From positions 3,224,001 through 3,288,000 of the forward strand of contig NZ_AP022605.1 of the NCBI RefSeq assembly GCF_010728155.1: a DNA stretch of 64,000 nucleotides, in the 5' to 3' direction. The DNA comes from Mycolicibacterium doricum (GTDB lineage Bacteria > Actinomycetota > Actinomycetes > Mycobacteriales > Mycobacteriaceae). Position 1 is the stretch's first letter. Every line of letters begins with the position of its first letter. The notes beneath the pieces were generated by a model. It did no database searches. It worked only from the letters and a program-made list of their open reading frames with translations, and had not been told where the DNA came from. The translations under genes and the position numbers were made by a program. Of this stretch, positions 1 through 10,419 are shown piece by piece.

Positions 1-1
1 G

Positions 2-2119
2 TTGGACATGAGTGACGGCGACAGCCCGCGAGCTGATGCCACTCGTGACCCTCGGCGTCCAAGCGACCCACGGTCCGACTGGGACAACGAATGGCTTACC
101 CGATCGGTACGGCGATCGCCGGATGCCGCGCCGTGGGAGCGCAGTAGACCCCTCGAACGCCGCGAGCCCGAACCGGCTCCCGGTGTCACCGACGCCGCCG
201 AGGCCGCCGAGGCGTCCAGCGAGGCCGGGGGCGGTCATGCCGCGGGTGTCGTCACCGTCGCCGACCTGATCGCCAAAATCAACGGCGACGGTACCGCGCC
301 GGCGGAGCTGGCGCCCAAACGCCGACGCGCCGAACCCGAACCCGAACCTGAACCGCCCACTCCGGCGACAGAGGTCATGGAGGCGATCCGCGAACCGGCC
401 GATTCCGACCGCCAGGACACCGAGATCATCCCTGCGGCGACCGGCGCCTACGCCGGGGAACTGCCCGTCCTTGCCGAGAATCCGGGTGAGCGGGTGCCAC
501 CCTGCCGGGTCGGGAACGGCGGCACCGTGGTCGCCGAGGAGCAGCCGCACCGGCGCCGCCGGATCATCCTGGCCGGACGCGCCGCAGCCGCGCTGCTGGC
601 GGTACTCGCGCTGGCGCTCACCGGCGGTGCATGGCAGTGGCAGTCGTCGAAGAACAGCCTCATGAACAGGGTGTCGGCGCTGGATCGGGACAGCCGCGAC
701 ATCGTCGATCCCAACGCCCAGTTCGGTGACGAGAACTTCCTGATCGTCGGTGTGGACAGCCGCATCGGCGAGAACAGCGACATGGGCGCGGGCACCACCG
801 ACGACGCCGCCGGCGCCAGGTCGGACACCGTGATGCTGGTCAACATCCCGGCCAACCGGGAACGCGTCGTGGCGGTGTCCTTTCCCCGCGACCTGTACAT
901 CGATCCCATGGAATGCGAGCCGTGGAACCCGGAAACGGGTGCCTATGGTCCGATCACCGACCCGGAGTCGCCGATGTACGGGCGCGACACCGTCTACACC
1001 GAGTACAAGCTCAACTCGGCGTACGCGGTCGGCGGACCAAAGTGTCTGGTCAAAGTCGTGCAGAAGCTTTCGGGCCTGTCGGTGAACCGATTCATGGCCG
1101 TCGACTTCGCCGGGTTCTCCAAGATGGTCGACGCCCTGGGTGGTGTCGAGGTCTGCAGCACCGAGCCGTTGGAGGACTACGAACTCGGCACGGTGCTGCC
1201 GACGGCCGGCCGGCAGATGGTCGACGGACACACCGCGCTGAACTACGTGCGCGCTCGACAGGTCACCACGGAGATCAACGGCGACTACGGCCGAATCAAA
1301 CGCCAGCAGCGCTTCCTGTCCTCGCTGATGCGTTCGTTGATCTCCAAGGAAGTGTTCTTCTCGCTGTCGAAGCTCGACAACGTGGTCAACATGTTCATCG
1401 ACGACAGCTACGTCGACAACATCGACACCCGGGATCTGGTCACGCTGGGCCAGTCGATCCAGGGCGTGACCGCGGGACGGATCACCTTCGTCACGGTGCC
1501 GACCACCGGCTACGCCGACGAATACGGCAACGAGATCCCACGCACCGACGACATGCGCGCGCTGTTCGCCGCCATCATCAACGACGACCCGCTGCCCGGG
1601 GAGAAGAACGCCGACAACACGCCCGTACCCGGAACCCCGGAATCGACGATGGCGGGCCCTGAAGCCGGGGCCACCGAACCCGCCGACGAGTCGAACGCCG
1701 AACTGGTCAACGCGGTCACCACCGAACCGCAGGACGTCACCGTGCAGGTGTCGAACTCCACCGGACAGCCGGCGCTGGGCGCCACGACCACCGATGAACT
1801 GCAGCAATACGGCTTCGACGTCACCACGCCGGACGACTACCCGAGTGCGCTGACCGAGACGACGGTGTTCTTCTCGCCGGGAAACGAGCAGGCCGCCGCC
1901 ACCGTCGCATCCTCGTTCGCGAACCCGGCGATCGAACGAGTGTCCGGTATGGGCGACGTCGTCCAAGTGGTGCTCGGCACCGATTTCGATGCCGTCAGCG
2001 CGCCCGCGCCCAGCGGCTCGCCGGTCCAGGTGAACGTGTCGCACGACACCGGCAGCACGCCCGCTCCCCTGCCGGAGGATCTCAACGTCACTAACGCCGC
2101 CGACACCACCTGCGAGTGA
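2..2119 (+). CDS. LytR-CpsA-Psr (LCP) family cell-wall ligase with LytR_C domain
   Basis: Membrane-anchored LCP protein, a family that transfers glycopolymers (arabinogalactan in mycobacteria) from lipid carriers to peptidoglycan. The acidic, proline-rich cytoplasmic N-terminus of about 185 residues is followed by one transmembrane helix (about residues 188-208). Next comes the LCP domain with the conserved RSDTVMLV and SFPRDLYI segments, then a C-terminal LytR_C domain from about residue 580. The start is unsure: TTG at 2 and ATG at 8 are both in frame, and the window edge hides anything further upstream. In M. tuberculosis the equivalent position beside phoY2 is Rv0822c. The long Pro/Glu-rich head is typical of mycobacterial LCP proteins. 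Confidence 0.88.
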   Translation: MDMSDGDSPRADATRDPRRPSDPRSDWDNEWLTRSVRRSPDAAPWERSRPLERREPEPAPGVTDAAEAAEASSEAGGGHAAGVVTVADLIAKINGDGTAPAELAPKRRRAEPEPEPEPPTPATEVMEAIREPADSDRQDTEIIPAATGAYAGELPVLAENPGERVPPCRVGNGGTVVAEEQPHRRRRIILAGRAAAALLAVLALALTGGAWQWQSSKNSLMNRVSALDRDSRDIVDPNAQFGDENFLIVGVDSRIGENSDMGAGTTDDAAGARSDTVMLVNIPANRERVVAVSFPRDLYIDPMECEPWNPETGAYGPITDPESPMYGRDTVYTEYKLNSAYAVGGPKCLVKVVQKLSGLSVNRFMAVDFAGFSKMVDALGGVEVCSTEPLEDYELGTVLPTAGRQMVDGHTALNYVRARQVTTEINGDYGRIKRQQRFLSSLMRSLISKEVFFSLSKLDNVVNMFIDDSYVDNIDTRDLVTLGQSIQGVTAGRITFVTVPTTGYADEYGNEIPRTDDMRALFAAIINDDPLPGEKNADNTPVPGTPESTMAGPEAGATEPADESNAELVNAVTTEPQDVTVQVSNSTGQPALGATTTDELQQYGFDVTTPDDYPSALTETTVFFSPGNEQAAATVASSFANPAIERVSGMGDVVQVVLGTDFDAVSAPAPSGSPVQVNVSHDTGSTPAPLPEDLNVTNAADTTCE

Positions 2120-2147
2120 CCCGCCCGGCGGCATCCGGGCAGGCGGC

Positions 2148-2165
2148 ATTCACCTTGAGTTCACT
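2148..2165 (+). promoter_or_regulatory. Pho/RegX3-type direct-repeat box before phoU
   Basis: ATTCACC-N4-GTTCACT is two 7-bp half-sites starting exactly 11 bp apart, the layout of phosphate-response boxes bound by PhoB/RegX3-type regulators. It ends 32 bp before the phoU -10 box, a place suited to activation. A second copy lies before pstS. That RegX3 binds it is inferred. Confidence 0.65.
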
Positions 2166-2197
2166 TCCGACTCCGTGACGGCGCGCCGTATTAGCTC

Positions 2198-2203
2198 TAG
2201 GCT
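2198..2203 (+). promoter_or_regulatory. -10 box, leaderless phoU promoter
   Basis: TAGGCT lies 6 nt before the ATG at 2210, so transcription should begin at or next to the start codon. Confidence 0.6.
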
Positions 2204-2209
2204 GGCTCT

Positions 2210-2878
2210 ATGCGCAGCGCGTACCACGAGCAGCTACAGGCCCTCACGAGTCAGCTCGGCGAGATGTGCGGCTTGGCCGGCAAAGCGATGGAGTGCGCGA
2301 CACAGGCACTGCTGCAAGCAGACCTTGTCCTGGCCGAACAAGTCATCTCTGACCACGACCAAATCGCCACGATGAGTGCACGCGCCGAGGAGGCAGCGTT
2401 CGTCCTGCTTGCGCTGCAGGCGCCGGTCGCCGGTGACCTGCGCGCCGTGGTGAGTTCCATTCAGATCGTCGCCGACGTCGACCGTATGGGGGCGTTGGCA
2501 CTCCACGTCGCCAAGATCGCGCGCCGCCGCCACCCGCAGCACGCGCTACCCGAGGAGGTCAACGGCTACTTCGCCGAGATGGGCCGCGTCGCGGTCGAGC
2601 TCGGCAACGCCGCACAGGAGGCGCTCGAGTCCCGGGACCCCGACAAGGCCGCCCGCATCCAGGAGGAAGACGATGCGATGGACGACCTGCACCGTCACCT
2701 GTTCACCGTCCTGATGGACCGGGACTGGAAACACGGCGTGACTGCGGCGGTCGACGTGACACTGCTGAGCCGGTTCTACGAGCGGTTCGCCGACCACGCC
2801 GTGGAGGTGGCGCGCCGGGTGATCTTCCAGGTGACCGGTGTGTACCCGACCGAGGAAGTCGTCCCGACGCCGCGCTGA
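2210..2878 (+). CDS. phoU: Phosphate transport regulator PhoU (PhoY2-like)
   Basis: A 222-residue PhoU-family protein made of two three-helix-bundle repeats. PhoU links the Pst transporter to the SenX3-RegX3 two-component system and represses the phosphate regulon when phosphate is ample. Metal-binding family motifs of the E/DxxxD type are seen in both halves (for example [14 protein letters not shown]). It converges on pstB, sharing a strong hairpin terminator, and its promoter carries a Pho-type direct repeat. Synteny with mshD and pst points to the PhoY2 orthologue (Rv0821c in M. tuberculosis). Confidence 0.93.
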   Translation: MRSAYHEQLQALTSQLGEMCGLAGKAMECATQALLQADLVLAEQVISDHDQIATMSARAEEAAFVLLALQAPVAGDLRAVVSSIQIVADVDRMGALALHVAKIARRRHPQHALPEEVNGYFAEMGRVAVELGNAAQEALESRDPDKAARIQEEDDAMDDLHRHLFTVLMDRDWKHGVTAAVDVTLLSRFYERFADHAVEVARRVIFQVTGVYPTEEVVPTPR

Positions 2879-2896
2879 CCGGCACGCTGCCGAGAG

Positions 2897-2926
2897 CGAA
2901 AGGCCCCGCCGCGGCGGGGCCTTTCG
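2897..2926. terminator. Bidirectional terminator between phoU and pstB
   Basis: A perfect 14-bp inverted repeat (CGAAAGGCCCCGCC, 2-nt loop, then its complement) lies between the two convergent stop codons and can serve both strands. Confidence 0.85.
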
Positions 2927-2937
2927 TCTGGGTCGGA

Positions 2938-3714
2938 TCAGCCGAACCGACCCGAGATGTAATCCTCGGTGGCCTTCTGGGTCGGATTGGAGAAGATCTT
3001 CTCGGTGTCGTCGACCTCGACCAGCTTGCCCGGTTTGCCCGTCGCCTCCAGATTGAAGAACGCCGTTTGATCGCTCACGCGCGCCGCCTGCTGCATGTTG
3101 TGAGTCACGATGACGATCGTGTAATCCTGCTTCAGCTCGGCGATCAGATCCTCGATCGCCAGCGTGGAGATCGGGTCCAGCGCCGAGCACGGCTCGTCCA
3201 TCAACAGCACGTCGGGCTGCACGGCGATGGCGCGTGCGATGCACAGGCGCTGCTGCTGACCACCCGACAGACCGCCGCCCGGCTTGTCCAGCCGATCCTT
3301 GACCTCGTTCCAGAGGTTGGCACCTTTGAGCGAGCGCTCCGCCACCTCGTCGAGCGCCTTACCGCCGCGGACTCCCTGCAGCTTCAAGCCGGCGACCACG
3401 TTGTCTCGAATCGACATGGTCGGGAACGGGTTCGGCCGCTGGAATACCATGCCGATCGTTTTGCGGACGCTCACCGGGTCGACGCCGGAGCCGTAGATAT
3501 CCTCTCCGTCCAGCAGTACCGAGCCCTTCACGCTGGCCCCGGGCAGCACCTCGTGCATCCGGTTGAGTGTGCGCAGCACCGTGGACTTACCGCAGCCCGA
3601 CGGCCCGATGAACGCGGTCACACTACGTGGCGGGACGGCCAACCCCACGTCGGCGACCGCATGGAAGGACCCGTAGTAGATGTTGAGATCTTTGAGATCC
3701 AGGCGTTTGGCCAT
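2938..3714 (-). CDS. pstB: Phosphate ABC transporter ATP-binding protein PstB (PhoT)
   Basis: A 258-residue ATPase that drives high-affinity phosphate import through PstC/PstA. Visible motifs are Walker [10 protein letters not shown] (about residue 33), the signature LSGGQQQR, Walker [13 protein letters not shown] and the switch His in IVTHN. The start ATG at 3714 follows a TTAGGAGC ribosome-binding site. It is the last gene of the pstS-pstC-pstA-pstB operon, 28 bp after pstA, and ends at the shared terminator. Confidence 0.97.
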   Translation of the reverse strand: MAKRLDLKDLNIYYGSFHAVADVGLAVPPRSVTAFIGPSGCGKSTVLRTLNRMHEVLPGASVKGSVLLDGEDIYGSGVDPVSVRKTIGMVFQRPNPFPTMSIRDNVVAGLKLQGVRGGKALDEVAERSLKGANLWNEVKDRLDKPGGGLSGGQQQRLCIARAIAVQPDVLLMDEPCSALDPISTLAIEDLIAELKQDYTIVIVTHNMQQAARVSDQTAFFNLEATGKPGKLVEVDDTEKIFSNPTQKATEDYISGRFG

Positions 3715-3742
3715 GACTGTGCTCCTAATTCCTCGTCACTTC

Positions 3743-4645
3743 TCAAGCCCGATTGCGGTTCAGCCAGCGCGTGAAGAAGGCGGCGCCCACGTACAGCGCC
3801 CCCACCAGCAGGATGAGGGTCAGCGCCGCACCCCATACCCGCATGCGGCCCGCCTCTTCCGGGTTGACCAACTCCGTATAGATCAGCAGTGGCAGCGACG
3901 CCATGTTGCCTTCAAGCACGTCGTAGTTGATGGACCGCGCGTACCCGACCAGCACGAGAACGGGTGCGGTCTCACCGATCACCCGCGCGAGCGCCAGCAT
4001 GATCCCGCTGATGACGCCCGGCAGTGCCGTCGGAACAACCACCCGTGCAATGGTTTTCCACTTCGGAATGCCGAGCGCGAGAGAGGCCTCGCGAAGTTCG
4101 TCGGGTACCAGTTTCAGCATCTCCTCGGTGTTGCGCACCACGACGGGAAGCATCAACAACACCAACGCCAGCGCCACCGCGAACGAACTCTGCGGGAAAC
4201 CCATCGTCGCGATCCACAACGCGAAGATGAACAGGGCCGCGACGATCGACGGGACGCCGGCGAGGATGTCCACCATGAACGTCACGGTCTTGGCGAACCA
4301 TCCGCGCCCGTACTCGACGAGGTAGATCGCGGCGAAGATGCCCAGCGGGACGGCGAGGATGGCCGCCGCCGCAGCTTGCACGATGGTGCCGTAGATGGCG
4401 TGGTAGACGCCGCCGCCGAACTGTTCGGGCAATACCCCCGAGAGCGACCTGCTCCACCATGCCGAACTGATCACCGCGCTGAAGCCGCGGGATACCACTG
4501 TGTACAGCAGCCACACCAGCGGAATCATGGCGATCACGAATGAGGTCCAGAACAGCACCATGGCGATGCTGTTCGTGAGCTTTCGTTTTTGGCTGATGGG
4601 GTGGAATGTCGGCCCCTTGACCGACGCTTCCAATGTCGAGGTCAT
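3743..4645 (-). CDS. pstA: Phosphate ABC transporter permease PstA
   Basis: A 300-residue inner-membrane permease with six predicted helices and the BPD_transp_1 EAA-type loop ([20 protein letters not shown]). The start is set at the ATG at 4645 because ATGA overlaps the pstC stop by 4 bp, and the residues from there ([11 protein letters not shown]) match a normal PstA length. The same frame stays open upstream, but that part lies inside pstC and is not PstA-like. It forms the translocation channel with PstC. Confidence 0.95.
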   Translation of the reverse strand: MTSTLEASVKGPTFHPISQKRKLTNSIAMVLFWTSFVIAMIPLVWLLYTVVSRGFSAVISSAWWSRSLSGVLPEQFGGGVYHAIYGTIVQAAAAAILAVPLGIFAAIYLVEYGRGWFAKTVTFMVDILAGVPSIVAALFIFALWIATMGFPQSSFAVALALVLLMLPVVVRNTEEMLKLVPDELREASLALGIPKWKTIARVVVPTALPGVISGIMLALARVIGETAPVLVLVGYARSINYDVLEGNMASLPLLIYTELVNPEEAGRMRVWGAALTLILLVGALYVGAAFFTRWLNRNRA

Positions 4646-5688
4646 CCGCCGCTCACCCTCCCTCCGGCCGCCGCACGGGCGAGCGCATTGACGATGAAAG
4701 TCAGGATGAAGAGCACCAGGCCGGCGGCGATGTATGCGCCCGTCGGCAGCGGTGCGCTGAATTCGGCTGCCGCCGAGGCGATCTTCGACGCGAACGTGTA
4801 GCCGCCGTCGAACAGGGACCAGTTCCCCGGTTGCGCGGCCGTCCGCAGGATGATCAACACCGCAATGGTCTCGCCCAGCGCCCTGCCGAGTCCCAACATG
4901 GAACCGGCGATCATGCCGCTGCGGCCGTACGGATACACCGTCATGCGGACGACCTCCCACTTGGTGGCGCCCAACGCCTGCGCGGCCTCGACATGACCCT
5001 TCGGAGTCAGGCTGAACACCTCTCGCGCCACCGAGGTGATGATCGGAAGGATCATCACCGCCAGCACCACGCCCGCGGTGAAAATAGTACCGCCGCCGGC
5101 GATCGACACGTTCCCGTCCGCGAACAGGAAGATCCAGTTGAGGTTATCGTTCAGGAAACGTTGGACCGGTTCCAGGCGCGGCGCCAGCACGAAAATGCCC
5201 CACAGGCCGAAGACGATGGACGGCACTGCTGCCAGCAGGTCCACCAGGATGGCACACGGTTTCGCGATCGCCTTGGGCGCGTAATTGGTCAGGAACGTCG
5301 CAATGCCGATCGCGATCGGCACCGCGACGATCAGCGCGAAGATCGAACTCAGGACCGTGACCCGGAACAGGTCGGCGATACCGAACCTGAGGTCACTGGA
5401 ATCGGAGGTGACGAATTCCGAGCTGGTCAGGAAGTCGGCGTTGTTGGCCTGCAGCGACGGAATCGCCCTGATGAGCAGGAACAAGCCCATCAGCGCGATG
5501 GCACCGATGATGGTCGCGCCTGCTGCCACTGCGACGGAATAGAAGATCCGGTCGCCCCATCGACCGCTGCCACCGCCGAGCAAAGATCCCCCGGTTGGCT
5601 TAGTAGGCATCTGAGTGGTTTGTCCGGTCTGCCGTGGGCTCGCCGCCTCCGGCGAGCCCACAGCAGTCGGTTCGGGTCGTACCGTCAT
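4642..5688 (-). CDS. pstC: Phosphate ABC transporter permease PstC
   Basis: A 348-residue permease with about six membrane helices after a 50-residue Pro/Gly/Thr-rich cytoplasmic head. The conserved loop reads [22 protein letters not shown]. It starts 7 bp after pstS ends and overlaps pstA by ATGA, so the cistrons are probably coupled. A shorter start at the MPTKPTGG methionine is possible. Confidence 0.95.
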   Translation of the reverse strand: MTVRPEPTAVGSPEAASPRQTGQTTQMPTKPTGGSLLGGGSGRWGDRIFYSVAVAAGATIIGAIALMGLFLLIRAIPSLQANNADFLTSSEFVTSDSSDLRFGIADLFRVTVLSSIFALIVAVPIAIGIATFLTNYAPKAIAKPCAILVDLLAAVPSIVFGLWGIFVLAPRLEPVQRFLNDNLNWIFLFADGNVSIAGGGTIFTAGVVLAVMILPIITSVAREVFSLTPKGHVEAAQALGATKWEVVRMTVYPYGRSGMIAGSMLGLGRALGETIAVLIILRTAAQPGNWSLFDGGYTFASKIASAAAEFSAPLPTGAYIAAGLVLFILTFIVNALARAAAGGRVSGG

Positions 5689-5695
5689 CGTCCGA

Positions 5696-6838
5696 CTACG
5701 AGATCGCGTTGATCGCGTCGGTCAGCTTGGCCTTGAACTGATCAGGGATCGGAATGTACCCGTTGTCCTCCAGACCCTGCTGGCCGGGGCCGACGGCGGC
5801 GGTCAGGAATGCCTTGACCGCGGGGGCGACCGCGGCGTCGGGGTACTTCGAGCAGACGATTTCGTAGGTCGGCAGCACGATCGGGTAGGCGCCCGCATCG
5901 GCCGGCTTGTAGAACGAGGACGTGTCCAGGACGAGGTCGTTGCCCTGGCCTTGGATCTTCACCGTGTCGATCGACTTACCGGCCGACTCGGCGCTCAGCG
6001 TCACCGGTTCGGGGCCGGCGGACGTGACGATGTCGGCGATCTGCAGCCCCTGACTCTTGGCGTAGGACCACTCGTTGTAGGTGATCGAACCGGGCGTGCT
6101 CTTGATCGCCGCGGAGGTGCCCTCGTTGCCCTTGGCGCCTTCGCCGACACCGCCGGCGAACGTCTTCCCGGCACCCTTGCCCCATGTGCCGTCCGAGGCA
6201 GCGTCGAGGTACAACTGGAAGTTGTCGGTCGTGCCGGACTCGTCGCTGCGGAAGAGCACGCGGATCGGCTGGTCGGGCAGCGCCTTGCCCTCGTTCAGCG
6301 CCGCGATCTCAGGGGCGTTCCAGTTGGTGATCGCGCCGTTGAAGATCTTGCCGAGTGTCGGGCCGTCGAGCGCCAACCCGTCCAAGCCCGCGAGGTTGTA
6401 GGTCACCGCGATGGGCCCGAAGACAGTCGGCAGGTTCCAGGCGTCGCTGCCGCCGCACCGCTCCTTCGCCCTGTCGTACTCGCCCTTCTCCTGGCTGAGC
6501 GGTGAGTCGGAGCCACCGAAGTCGGTCTGACCGCCGATGAACTCGGAAACACCGGCGCCGGATCCCGAGGAGGTGTAGTTCAGGGTGTAACCGGGGCAGG
6601 CGGTCTCGTAGGCGTTCACGAAGCGGGTCATCGCATTTGCCTGGGCCGAGGATCCACTTGCCTTGAGCGACTCCTTACCAGCGCACTCGATGCCCGCGGC
6701 GGTGTCGCCTGCGGTGCCTCCCGTGCCCTCGTCCCCGCCGGATCCCGACGAGGCGTTGTTGTCGCTGCCGCATGCCGACAAGAACAGGGCGCTGGCGGCC
6801 AGCAGGCCAAGCGCAACGCCGGATCGATTGGGCTTCAC
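5696..6838 (-). CDS. pstS: Phosphate-binding lipoprotein PstS
   Basis: A 380-residue periplasmic phosphate-binding lipoprotein that feeds the PstCAB transporter. The signal peptide ends in a lipobox (LFLSAC, Cys about 23) followed by a Ser/Gly-rich linker. The ligand-binding motifs SSGSGAG and the [10 protein letters not shown] segment are typical of PstS. The GTG start at 6838 is set by an ideal AAGGAG four bases upstream. It heads the operon and carries Pho-type repeats about 125-165 bp upstream. Confidence 0.97.
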   Translation of the reverse strand: MKPNRSGVALGLLAASALFLSACGSDNNASSGSGGDEGTGGTAGDTAAGIECAGKESLKASGSSAQANAMTRFVNAYETACPGYTLNYTSSGSGAGVSEFIGGQTDFGGSDSPLSQEKGEYDRAKERCGGSDAWNLPTVFGPIAVTYNLAGLDGLALDGPTLGKIFNGAITNWNAPEIAALNEGKALPDQPIRVLFRSDESGTTDNFQLYLDAASDGTWGKGAGKTFAGGVGEGAKGNEGTSAAIKSTPGSITYNEWSYAKSQGLQIADIVTSAGPEPVTLSAESAGKSIDTVKIQGQGNDLVLDTSSFYKPADAGAYPIVLPTYEIVCSKYPDAAVAPAVKAFLTAAVGPGQQGLEDNGYIPIPDQFKAKLTDAINAIS

Positions 6839-6961
6839 GTAGCTCCTTCAAGGAAGTGGCGGTGATCGACAATCGACCACCGTGTTCGCGGGCAGTAGCG
6901 TCGGAACGATCGTCCCGTCGAGCAGGGCCCTGCCTGCTCGCAGCTGAACCTAAGCGGCCGC

Positions 6962-7001
6962 TATGAACGGTCGGCCCCTGCTTGGTGAACGGAACATGAA
7001 C
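6962..7001 (-). promoter_or_regulatory. Phased Pho/RegX3-type boxes before pstS
   Basis: Read on the minus strand, GTTCATG (7001-6995), N4 and GTTCACC (6990-6984) start 11 bp apart. A third GTTCATA (6968-6962) lies a further 22 bp on, so all three are on one helical face. This matches the box before phoU. The binding factor is inferred to be RegX3. Confidence 0.7.
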
Positions 7002-7231
7002 CCGACATGGGGCCCTGGCCCGCCCCACCGGCGGTGATTCACTGGCGGCGTCAGCTCAGCAACTATCGACCCCCGATGTGATTGAGGTGGCTGGCCCTGA
7101 CGATCCAAGTTCTGCGCTCGCAGTTCGGGCACAGCCGGCGATCGTCGATCGACTTCGCCACAGTCACGCGTCACCGTGGGAACTGCTCGGTGATGTTCGC
7201 CGAGGAAACCATCGAGCGGTTCCGGCTCACT

Positions 7232-7275
7232 TCCTACGCAACCGCGTAGCGCGTCCTACGCAACCGCGTAGCGCG
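7232..7275. repeat. 22-bp tandem duplication, each unit a hairpin
   Basis: Two identical 22-bp units, each containing CTACGC-aacc-GCGTAG, a perfect 6-bp stem with a 4-nt loop. They lie 61 bp past the mshD stop and could act as a terminator, although no U-tract follows. Confidence 0.75.
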
Positions 7276-7335
7276 CTCACACCGGTGGCGCCATGCGCGA
7301 CGATCGCCGCAGAGTCAGGCGAAACCTTCGATGAC

Positions 7336-8232
7336 TCACCCGGCGGCGTACGCGGCGTCGACGGAGAAAATGTCGAATCCCAAGCGCCGGTAGGTTCTGA
7401 CCGCCGCGTTGTTGTCGGCTTCGACATAGAGCATCACGGTCGGCTGTGAGGAAGTCGACAGCCGCTCGGCCAGATGATGGAGTCCGGTCAGCGTGAGCGT
7501 CGCGCCCAGTCCGCGGCCCTGGGCCGTCGGGTCGACACCGACGACGTAGACCTCACCGAGATCGGTGTCGTGCACCTTTGTCCAGTGAAATCCGAGAAGT
7601 TTGCCCGATTCGTCGTCGAACGCCAGGAACAAGCCGTCGGGATCGAACCACGGTTCGGCACGCCGTTGGGCGATGTCGGCGCCGGTCCAGCCGCCCTGCT
7701 CGGGATGCCAGGAGAACGCTGAGTTGTTGACCCGCAACAACTCAGGATCGTCCTGTGACCCGGTGTAGCTGGCCAGGCGTATCCCGCGGGGCACTGTCAC
7801 CGGGGGCAGATCGGTGAGCCCACGACGCATCTGCAGCAGCTCGCGCACCACTCGGAGGCCCAGCGTGCGGGCGGTTGCCTGCGCGGCTTCCAGGTTGCCG
7901 TGGGCCCAAATCCGGGCAGCCGCACCGCCTTCGGCAAGCCCGGCGCGCGCCATCGCCGCCCCGGTACCGCGCCGCCGGAAGTCGGGGTGCACCACCAGTT
8001 CGGCCATCGGCGGTGCGGTGTCGGAGGCGGGCGCGAGGTTGAGGTAGCCGACGACGTCGGCGGCGTCCGGGTCGACGGCCAGCAGGTGCCGGGTCCGGTC
8101 GGCGGGAAGCTCCCTGAGCACCTGATCACCGACCGGGGCCACGCCGTCGTGGTCCGTGGCGGCGGCGATGACGTCACGGATCGCGGCTTGCTCGCCCTCG
8201 GTCAGTGCGCTCCGCCAGTCGATCGACGTCAC
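7336..8232 (-). CDS. mshD: Mycothiol acetyltransferase MshD
   Basis: A 298-residue double GNAT-fold enzyme that acetylates the cysteinyl amine of Cys-GlcN-Ins in the last step of mycothiol synthesis. Acetyl-CoA-binding loops are visible in both halves ([15 protein letters not shown] and [17 protein letters not shown]). The GTG start overlaps the upstream regulator stop as GTGA, so the two are probably translationally coupled. The same pair occurs in M. tuberculosis (Rv0818-Rv0819). Confidence 0.95.
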   Translation of the reverse strand: MTSIDWRSALTEGEQAAIRDVIAAATDHDGVAPVGDQVLRELPADRTRHLLAVDPDAADVVGYLNLAPASDTAPPMAELVVHPDFRRRGTGAAMARAGLAEGGAAARIWAHGNLEAAQATARTLGLRVVRELLQMRRGLTDLPPVTVPRGIRLASYTGSQDDPELLRVNNSAFSWHPEQGGWTGADIAQRRAEPWFDPDGLFLAFDDESGKLLGFHWTKVHDTDLGEVYVVGVDPTAQGRGLGATLTLTGLHHLAERLSTSSQPTVMLYVEADNNAAVRTYRRLGFDIFSVDAAYAAG

Positions 8233-9002
8233 GGAGCGCGCAACGGATGCACCAGCGACGGCGGCACGCTGTCGGGCGTCTCGTAGTCGTCGTCGTCGTC
8301 GGAGAGTTCAGTTTCGGGTGCCGGCGGCCGGCCACGGGCGGGCCGGACCGCCTTGTATCCCACGTTGCGAACGGTGCCGATCAGCGATTCGTATTCGGGG
8401 CCGAGCTTGGCGCGCAGTCGACGGACGTGCACGTCGACCGTTCGGGTGCCGCCGAAGAAGTCGTAGCCCCACACCTCCTGCAGCAGCTGGGCGCGGGTGA
8501 ACACCCGGCCGGCGTGCTGGGCCAGGTACTTCAGCAGCTCGAATTCCTTGTAGGTCAGGTCGAGCGGGCGACCCCGCAGCCGGGCCGTGTAGGTGCCCTC
8601 GTCGATCACCAGTTCGCCGAGGCTGATCTTGCCGGCGTTCTCCTGATTCGCGGCACCACCGCGACGCCCGACCAGCAACCGCAGGCGTGCATCGATCTCG
8701 GCGGGACCCGTCGCGGGCAGCAGGATCTCGTCGAGGCCCCACTCGTGATTGACCGCCACCAGGCCGCCCTCGTTGACTACCGCGACCACGGGAACCGACG
8801 TCCCTGTCGTTCCCAGCAACCGGCACAGGCCACGGGCGGCGGCCAGGTCGGTGCGGGCGTCGACGATTGCGACGTCGGCGGTACCGGCTTCCAGCAACGA
8901 AGAGACCTCGGTCGGGGCGGCACGCACGTTGTGCGCGAGCAGCGACAATGACGGCAGAACCGACTCGGGGTGCGGGTCGACGGTCAACAGCAGCAGATCC
9001 AC
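8229..9002 (-). CDS. glnR: GlnR-like OmpR-family winged-helix regulator
   Basis: A 257-residue response regulator with an N-terminal receiver-like domain and a C-terminal OmpR winged helix ([19 protein letters not shown] and [15 protein letters not shown]). Asp48 (AIVD) is kept, but the receiver lacks the usual acidic pocket near its N-terminus, as in the orphan nitrogen regulator GlnR. Synteny with mshD supports the orthology to Rv0818. The GTG start follows GGAGG. The acidic DDDDDYE tail is ordinary for the family. Confidence 0.88.
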   Translation of the reverse strand: MDLLLLTVDPHPESVLPSLSLLAHNVRAAPTEVSSLLEAGTADVAIVDARTDLAAARGLCRLLGTTGTSVPVVAVVNEGGLVAVNHEWGLDEILLPATGPAEIDARLRLLVGRRGGAANQENAGKISLGELVIDEGTYTARLRGRPLDLTYKEFELLKYLAQHAGRVFTRAQLLQEVWGYDFFGGTRTVDVHVRRLRAKLGPEYESLIGTVRNVGYKAVRPARGRPPAPETELSDDDDDYETPDSVPPSLVHPLRAP

Positions 9003-9162
9003 AGGCCCTCCAGCAGTCCGGGGGCGTCGCCCGACGTCGATGTGCGGTGATCTCCCAGATTTGTGCCTGACACACGGCCGTTACCGACCGTTGGCAAAGT
9101 AACGATAGCGCGCCGGCGGCAGATCAGCCGCGTCAAGCCGGTTCAGGGAACGACCGGTAAGC

Positions 9163-9168
9163 CACAAT
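9163..9168 (+). promoter_or_regulatory. -10 box, leaderless lmeA promoter
   Basis: CACAAT is 6 nt before ATG 9175 and would place the upstream GTG at 9169 at the transcript edge, favouring the ATG. Confidence 0.4.
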
Positions 9169-9174
9169 GTGGCG

Positions 9175-9972
9175 ATGCGCAAGCTGCTGATCGGGCTCCT
9201 CGCGACGGTGACCGCAGTGGTCGTCGGCGCGGTCGGCGTCGATTTCGGCGCGGCCGTCTACGCCGAATACCGCTGGTCACGGGTGTTGCGCGAGGTCGCA
9301 CACCTGGATGCCGACCCGTGGGTGGGCATCATCGGCTTCCCGTTCGTCCCACAGGCGATGGACCACCACTACGGCGAGATGGAAATCCGCGCCAGTGGTG
9401 TTGATCACCCCGTGGTGGGTAAGGCGTCGCTGGAAGCGACCCTGCACGACGTCGACGTCAGCGAGACATCCTGGCTGGTCCGGCCCGGCGAACCCATAGC
9501 CGTCGGAAAGGTCGAGAGCCGCATCATCATCAACTCCACGCACGTCGGCCGCTTCATCGGCATCCCTGATCTGCTCGTCGAAGCCCCGACCGGGGAGACC
9601 AACGACGCGACGGGCGGTACCACCGAATCCGGGATCTCCAGCAACAAGGGTGTCGTCTTCACCGGCACCCCGGAGTCGGCGGGTTTCGACGAGCGGGTGT
9701 CGGTCGCCGTGGACCTGTCCATCAGCGGACCCGACCACACCACGCTGGTGATGACGGCCACCGACATCCTGACCGGCGCCGGCACGGCCGGCCAGGCAGT
9801 GCCCGTGGACAAGACCGCCGCGGTCCTCGACGCGTTCAGCGCGCCCATGCCGGGGCAGAAACTGCCGTTCGGCATCGCACCGACCGCCCAGGGTGCGCGC
9901 GGTTCGGATGTCATCATCGAGGGCATCACCGACGACATGACCATCACACTCGGCGGGTTCAGGCAGTCATGA
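9175..9972 (+). CDS. lmeA: LmeA-type DUF2993 periplasmic lipid-binding protein
   Basis: A 265-residue DUF2993 protein with an N-terminal signal/anchor (RKLLIGLLATVTAVVVGAVG). The LmeA family binds phospholipid and is needed for lipomannan mannan elongation in mycobacteria. The start at ATG 9175 is chosen from the -10 spacing; GTG at 9169 adds two residues. Its stop overlaps the thiX start (ATGA). Position next to the glnR-like gene matches Rv0817c. Confidence 0.85.
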   Translation: MRKLLIGLLATVTAVVVGAVGVDFGAAVYAEYRWSRVLREVAHLDADPWVGIIGFPFVPQAMDHHYGEMEIRASGVDHPVVGKASLEATLHDVDVSETSWLVRPGEPIAVGKVESRIIINSTHVGRFIGIPDLLVEAPTGETNDATGGTTESGISSNKGVVFTGTPESAGFDERVSVAVDLSISGPDHTTLVMTATDILTGAGTAGQAVPVDKTAAVLDAFSAPMPGQKLPFGIAPTAQGARGSDVIIEGITDDMTITLGGFRQS

Positions 9973-10391
9973 GCTCGTCGTGGATCGTCGTGATCGCCGT
10001 CCTGATCGCAGTGTTCGGCGTCGCCTTCGTGGCGGGACGCCTGATGAACCTGCGCGCCGGCCTGCGCAAGGCCGAGGCCGCCGCGATGAACGTCGACACC
10101 TCCGGACTGGGGTTGTCCGAGACCGGCCCCACCGTCGCGCACTTCAGCGCCGTGTGGTGCGGGCCTTGCGACGCCGTGCGCCGCGTGGTCGACCAGGTGT
10201 GCCGAGAGATGCCCGAAGTGGCCCATGTCGAGATCGACATGGACGCCAATCCCGAAGCGGCTAGGCGGCTTTCGGTGCTGTCCCTGCCGACAACGATCGT
10301 CTTCGACGCCCACGGCCGCCCGCGCTATCGCACCTCCGGCGTGCCGAAGGCCGCTGACCTGCGGTCCGTGCTGGAACCGCTGTTGGCCTGA
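9969..10391 (+). CDS. thiX: Membrane-anchored thioredoxin-like protein ThiX
   Basis: A 140-residue thioredoxin fold behind an N-terminal helix (residues 4-24). The redox motif is WCGPC with Cys64 and Cys67, and the cis-proline loop LSLPTTIVF is present. ATGA overlap with lmeA implies coupling. It corresponds to Rv0816c. The substrate is unknown; an extracytoplasmic thiol role near sulfur-transfer genes is plausible but inferred. Confidence 0.9.
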   Translation: MSSSWIVVIAVLIAVFGVAFVAGRLMNLRAGLRKAEAAAMNVDTSGLGLSETGPTVAHFSAVWCGPCDAVRRVVDQVCREMPEVAHVEIDMDANPEAARRLSVLSLPTTIVFDAHGRPRYRTSGVPKAADLRSVLEPLLA

Positions 10392-10407
10392 GCACCCTGT
10401 CATTGGG

Positions 10408-10413
10408 TAGGCT
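10408..10413 (+). promoter_or_regulatory. -10 box, leaderless polycysteine leader promoter
   Basis: TAGGCT is exactly 6 nt before the GTG at 10420, so the transcript should start on the start codon. Confidence 0.7.
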
Positions 10414-10419
10414 GGCCGC

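Larger units (their letters stand above)
6839..7335. other. 497-bp pstS-mshD intergenic region without a gene
   Basis: No convincing coding sequence on either strand. It holds the pstS 5' region with phased GTTCAY repeats (6962-7001) and a tandem pair of hairpins (7232-7275). Confidence 0.7.

Noticed and set aside
3743..4960. 405-aa version of PstA
   Set aside because: The first 105 residues overlap pstC and are Arg/His-rich antisense-like sequence; ATG 4645 with the ATGA overlap fits.
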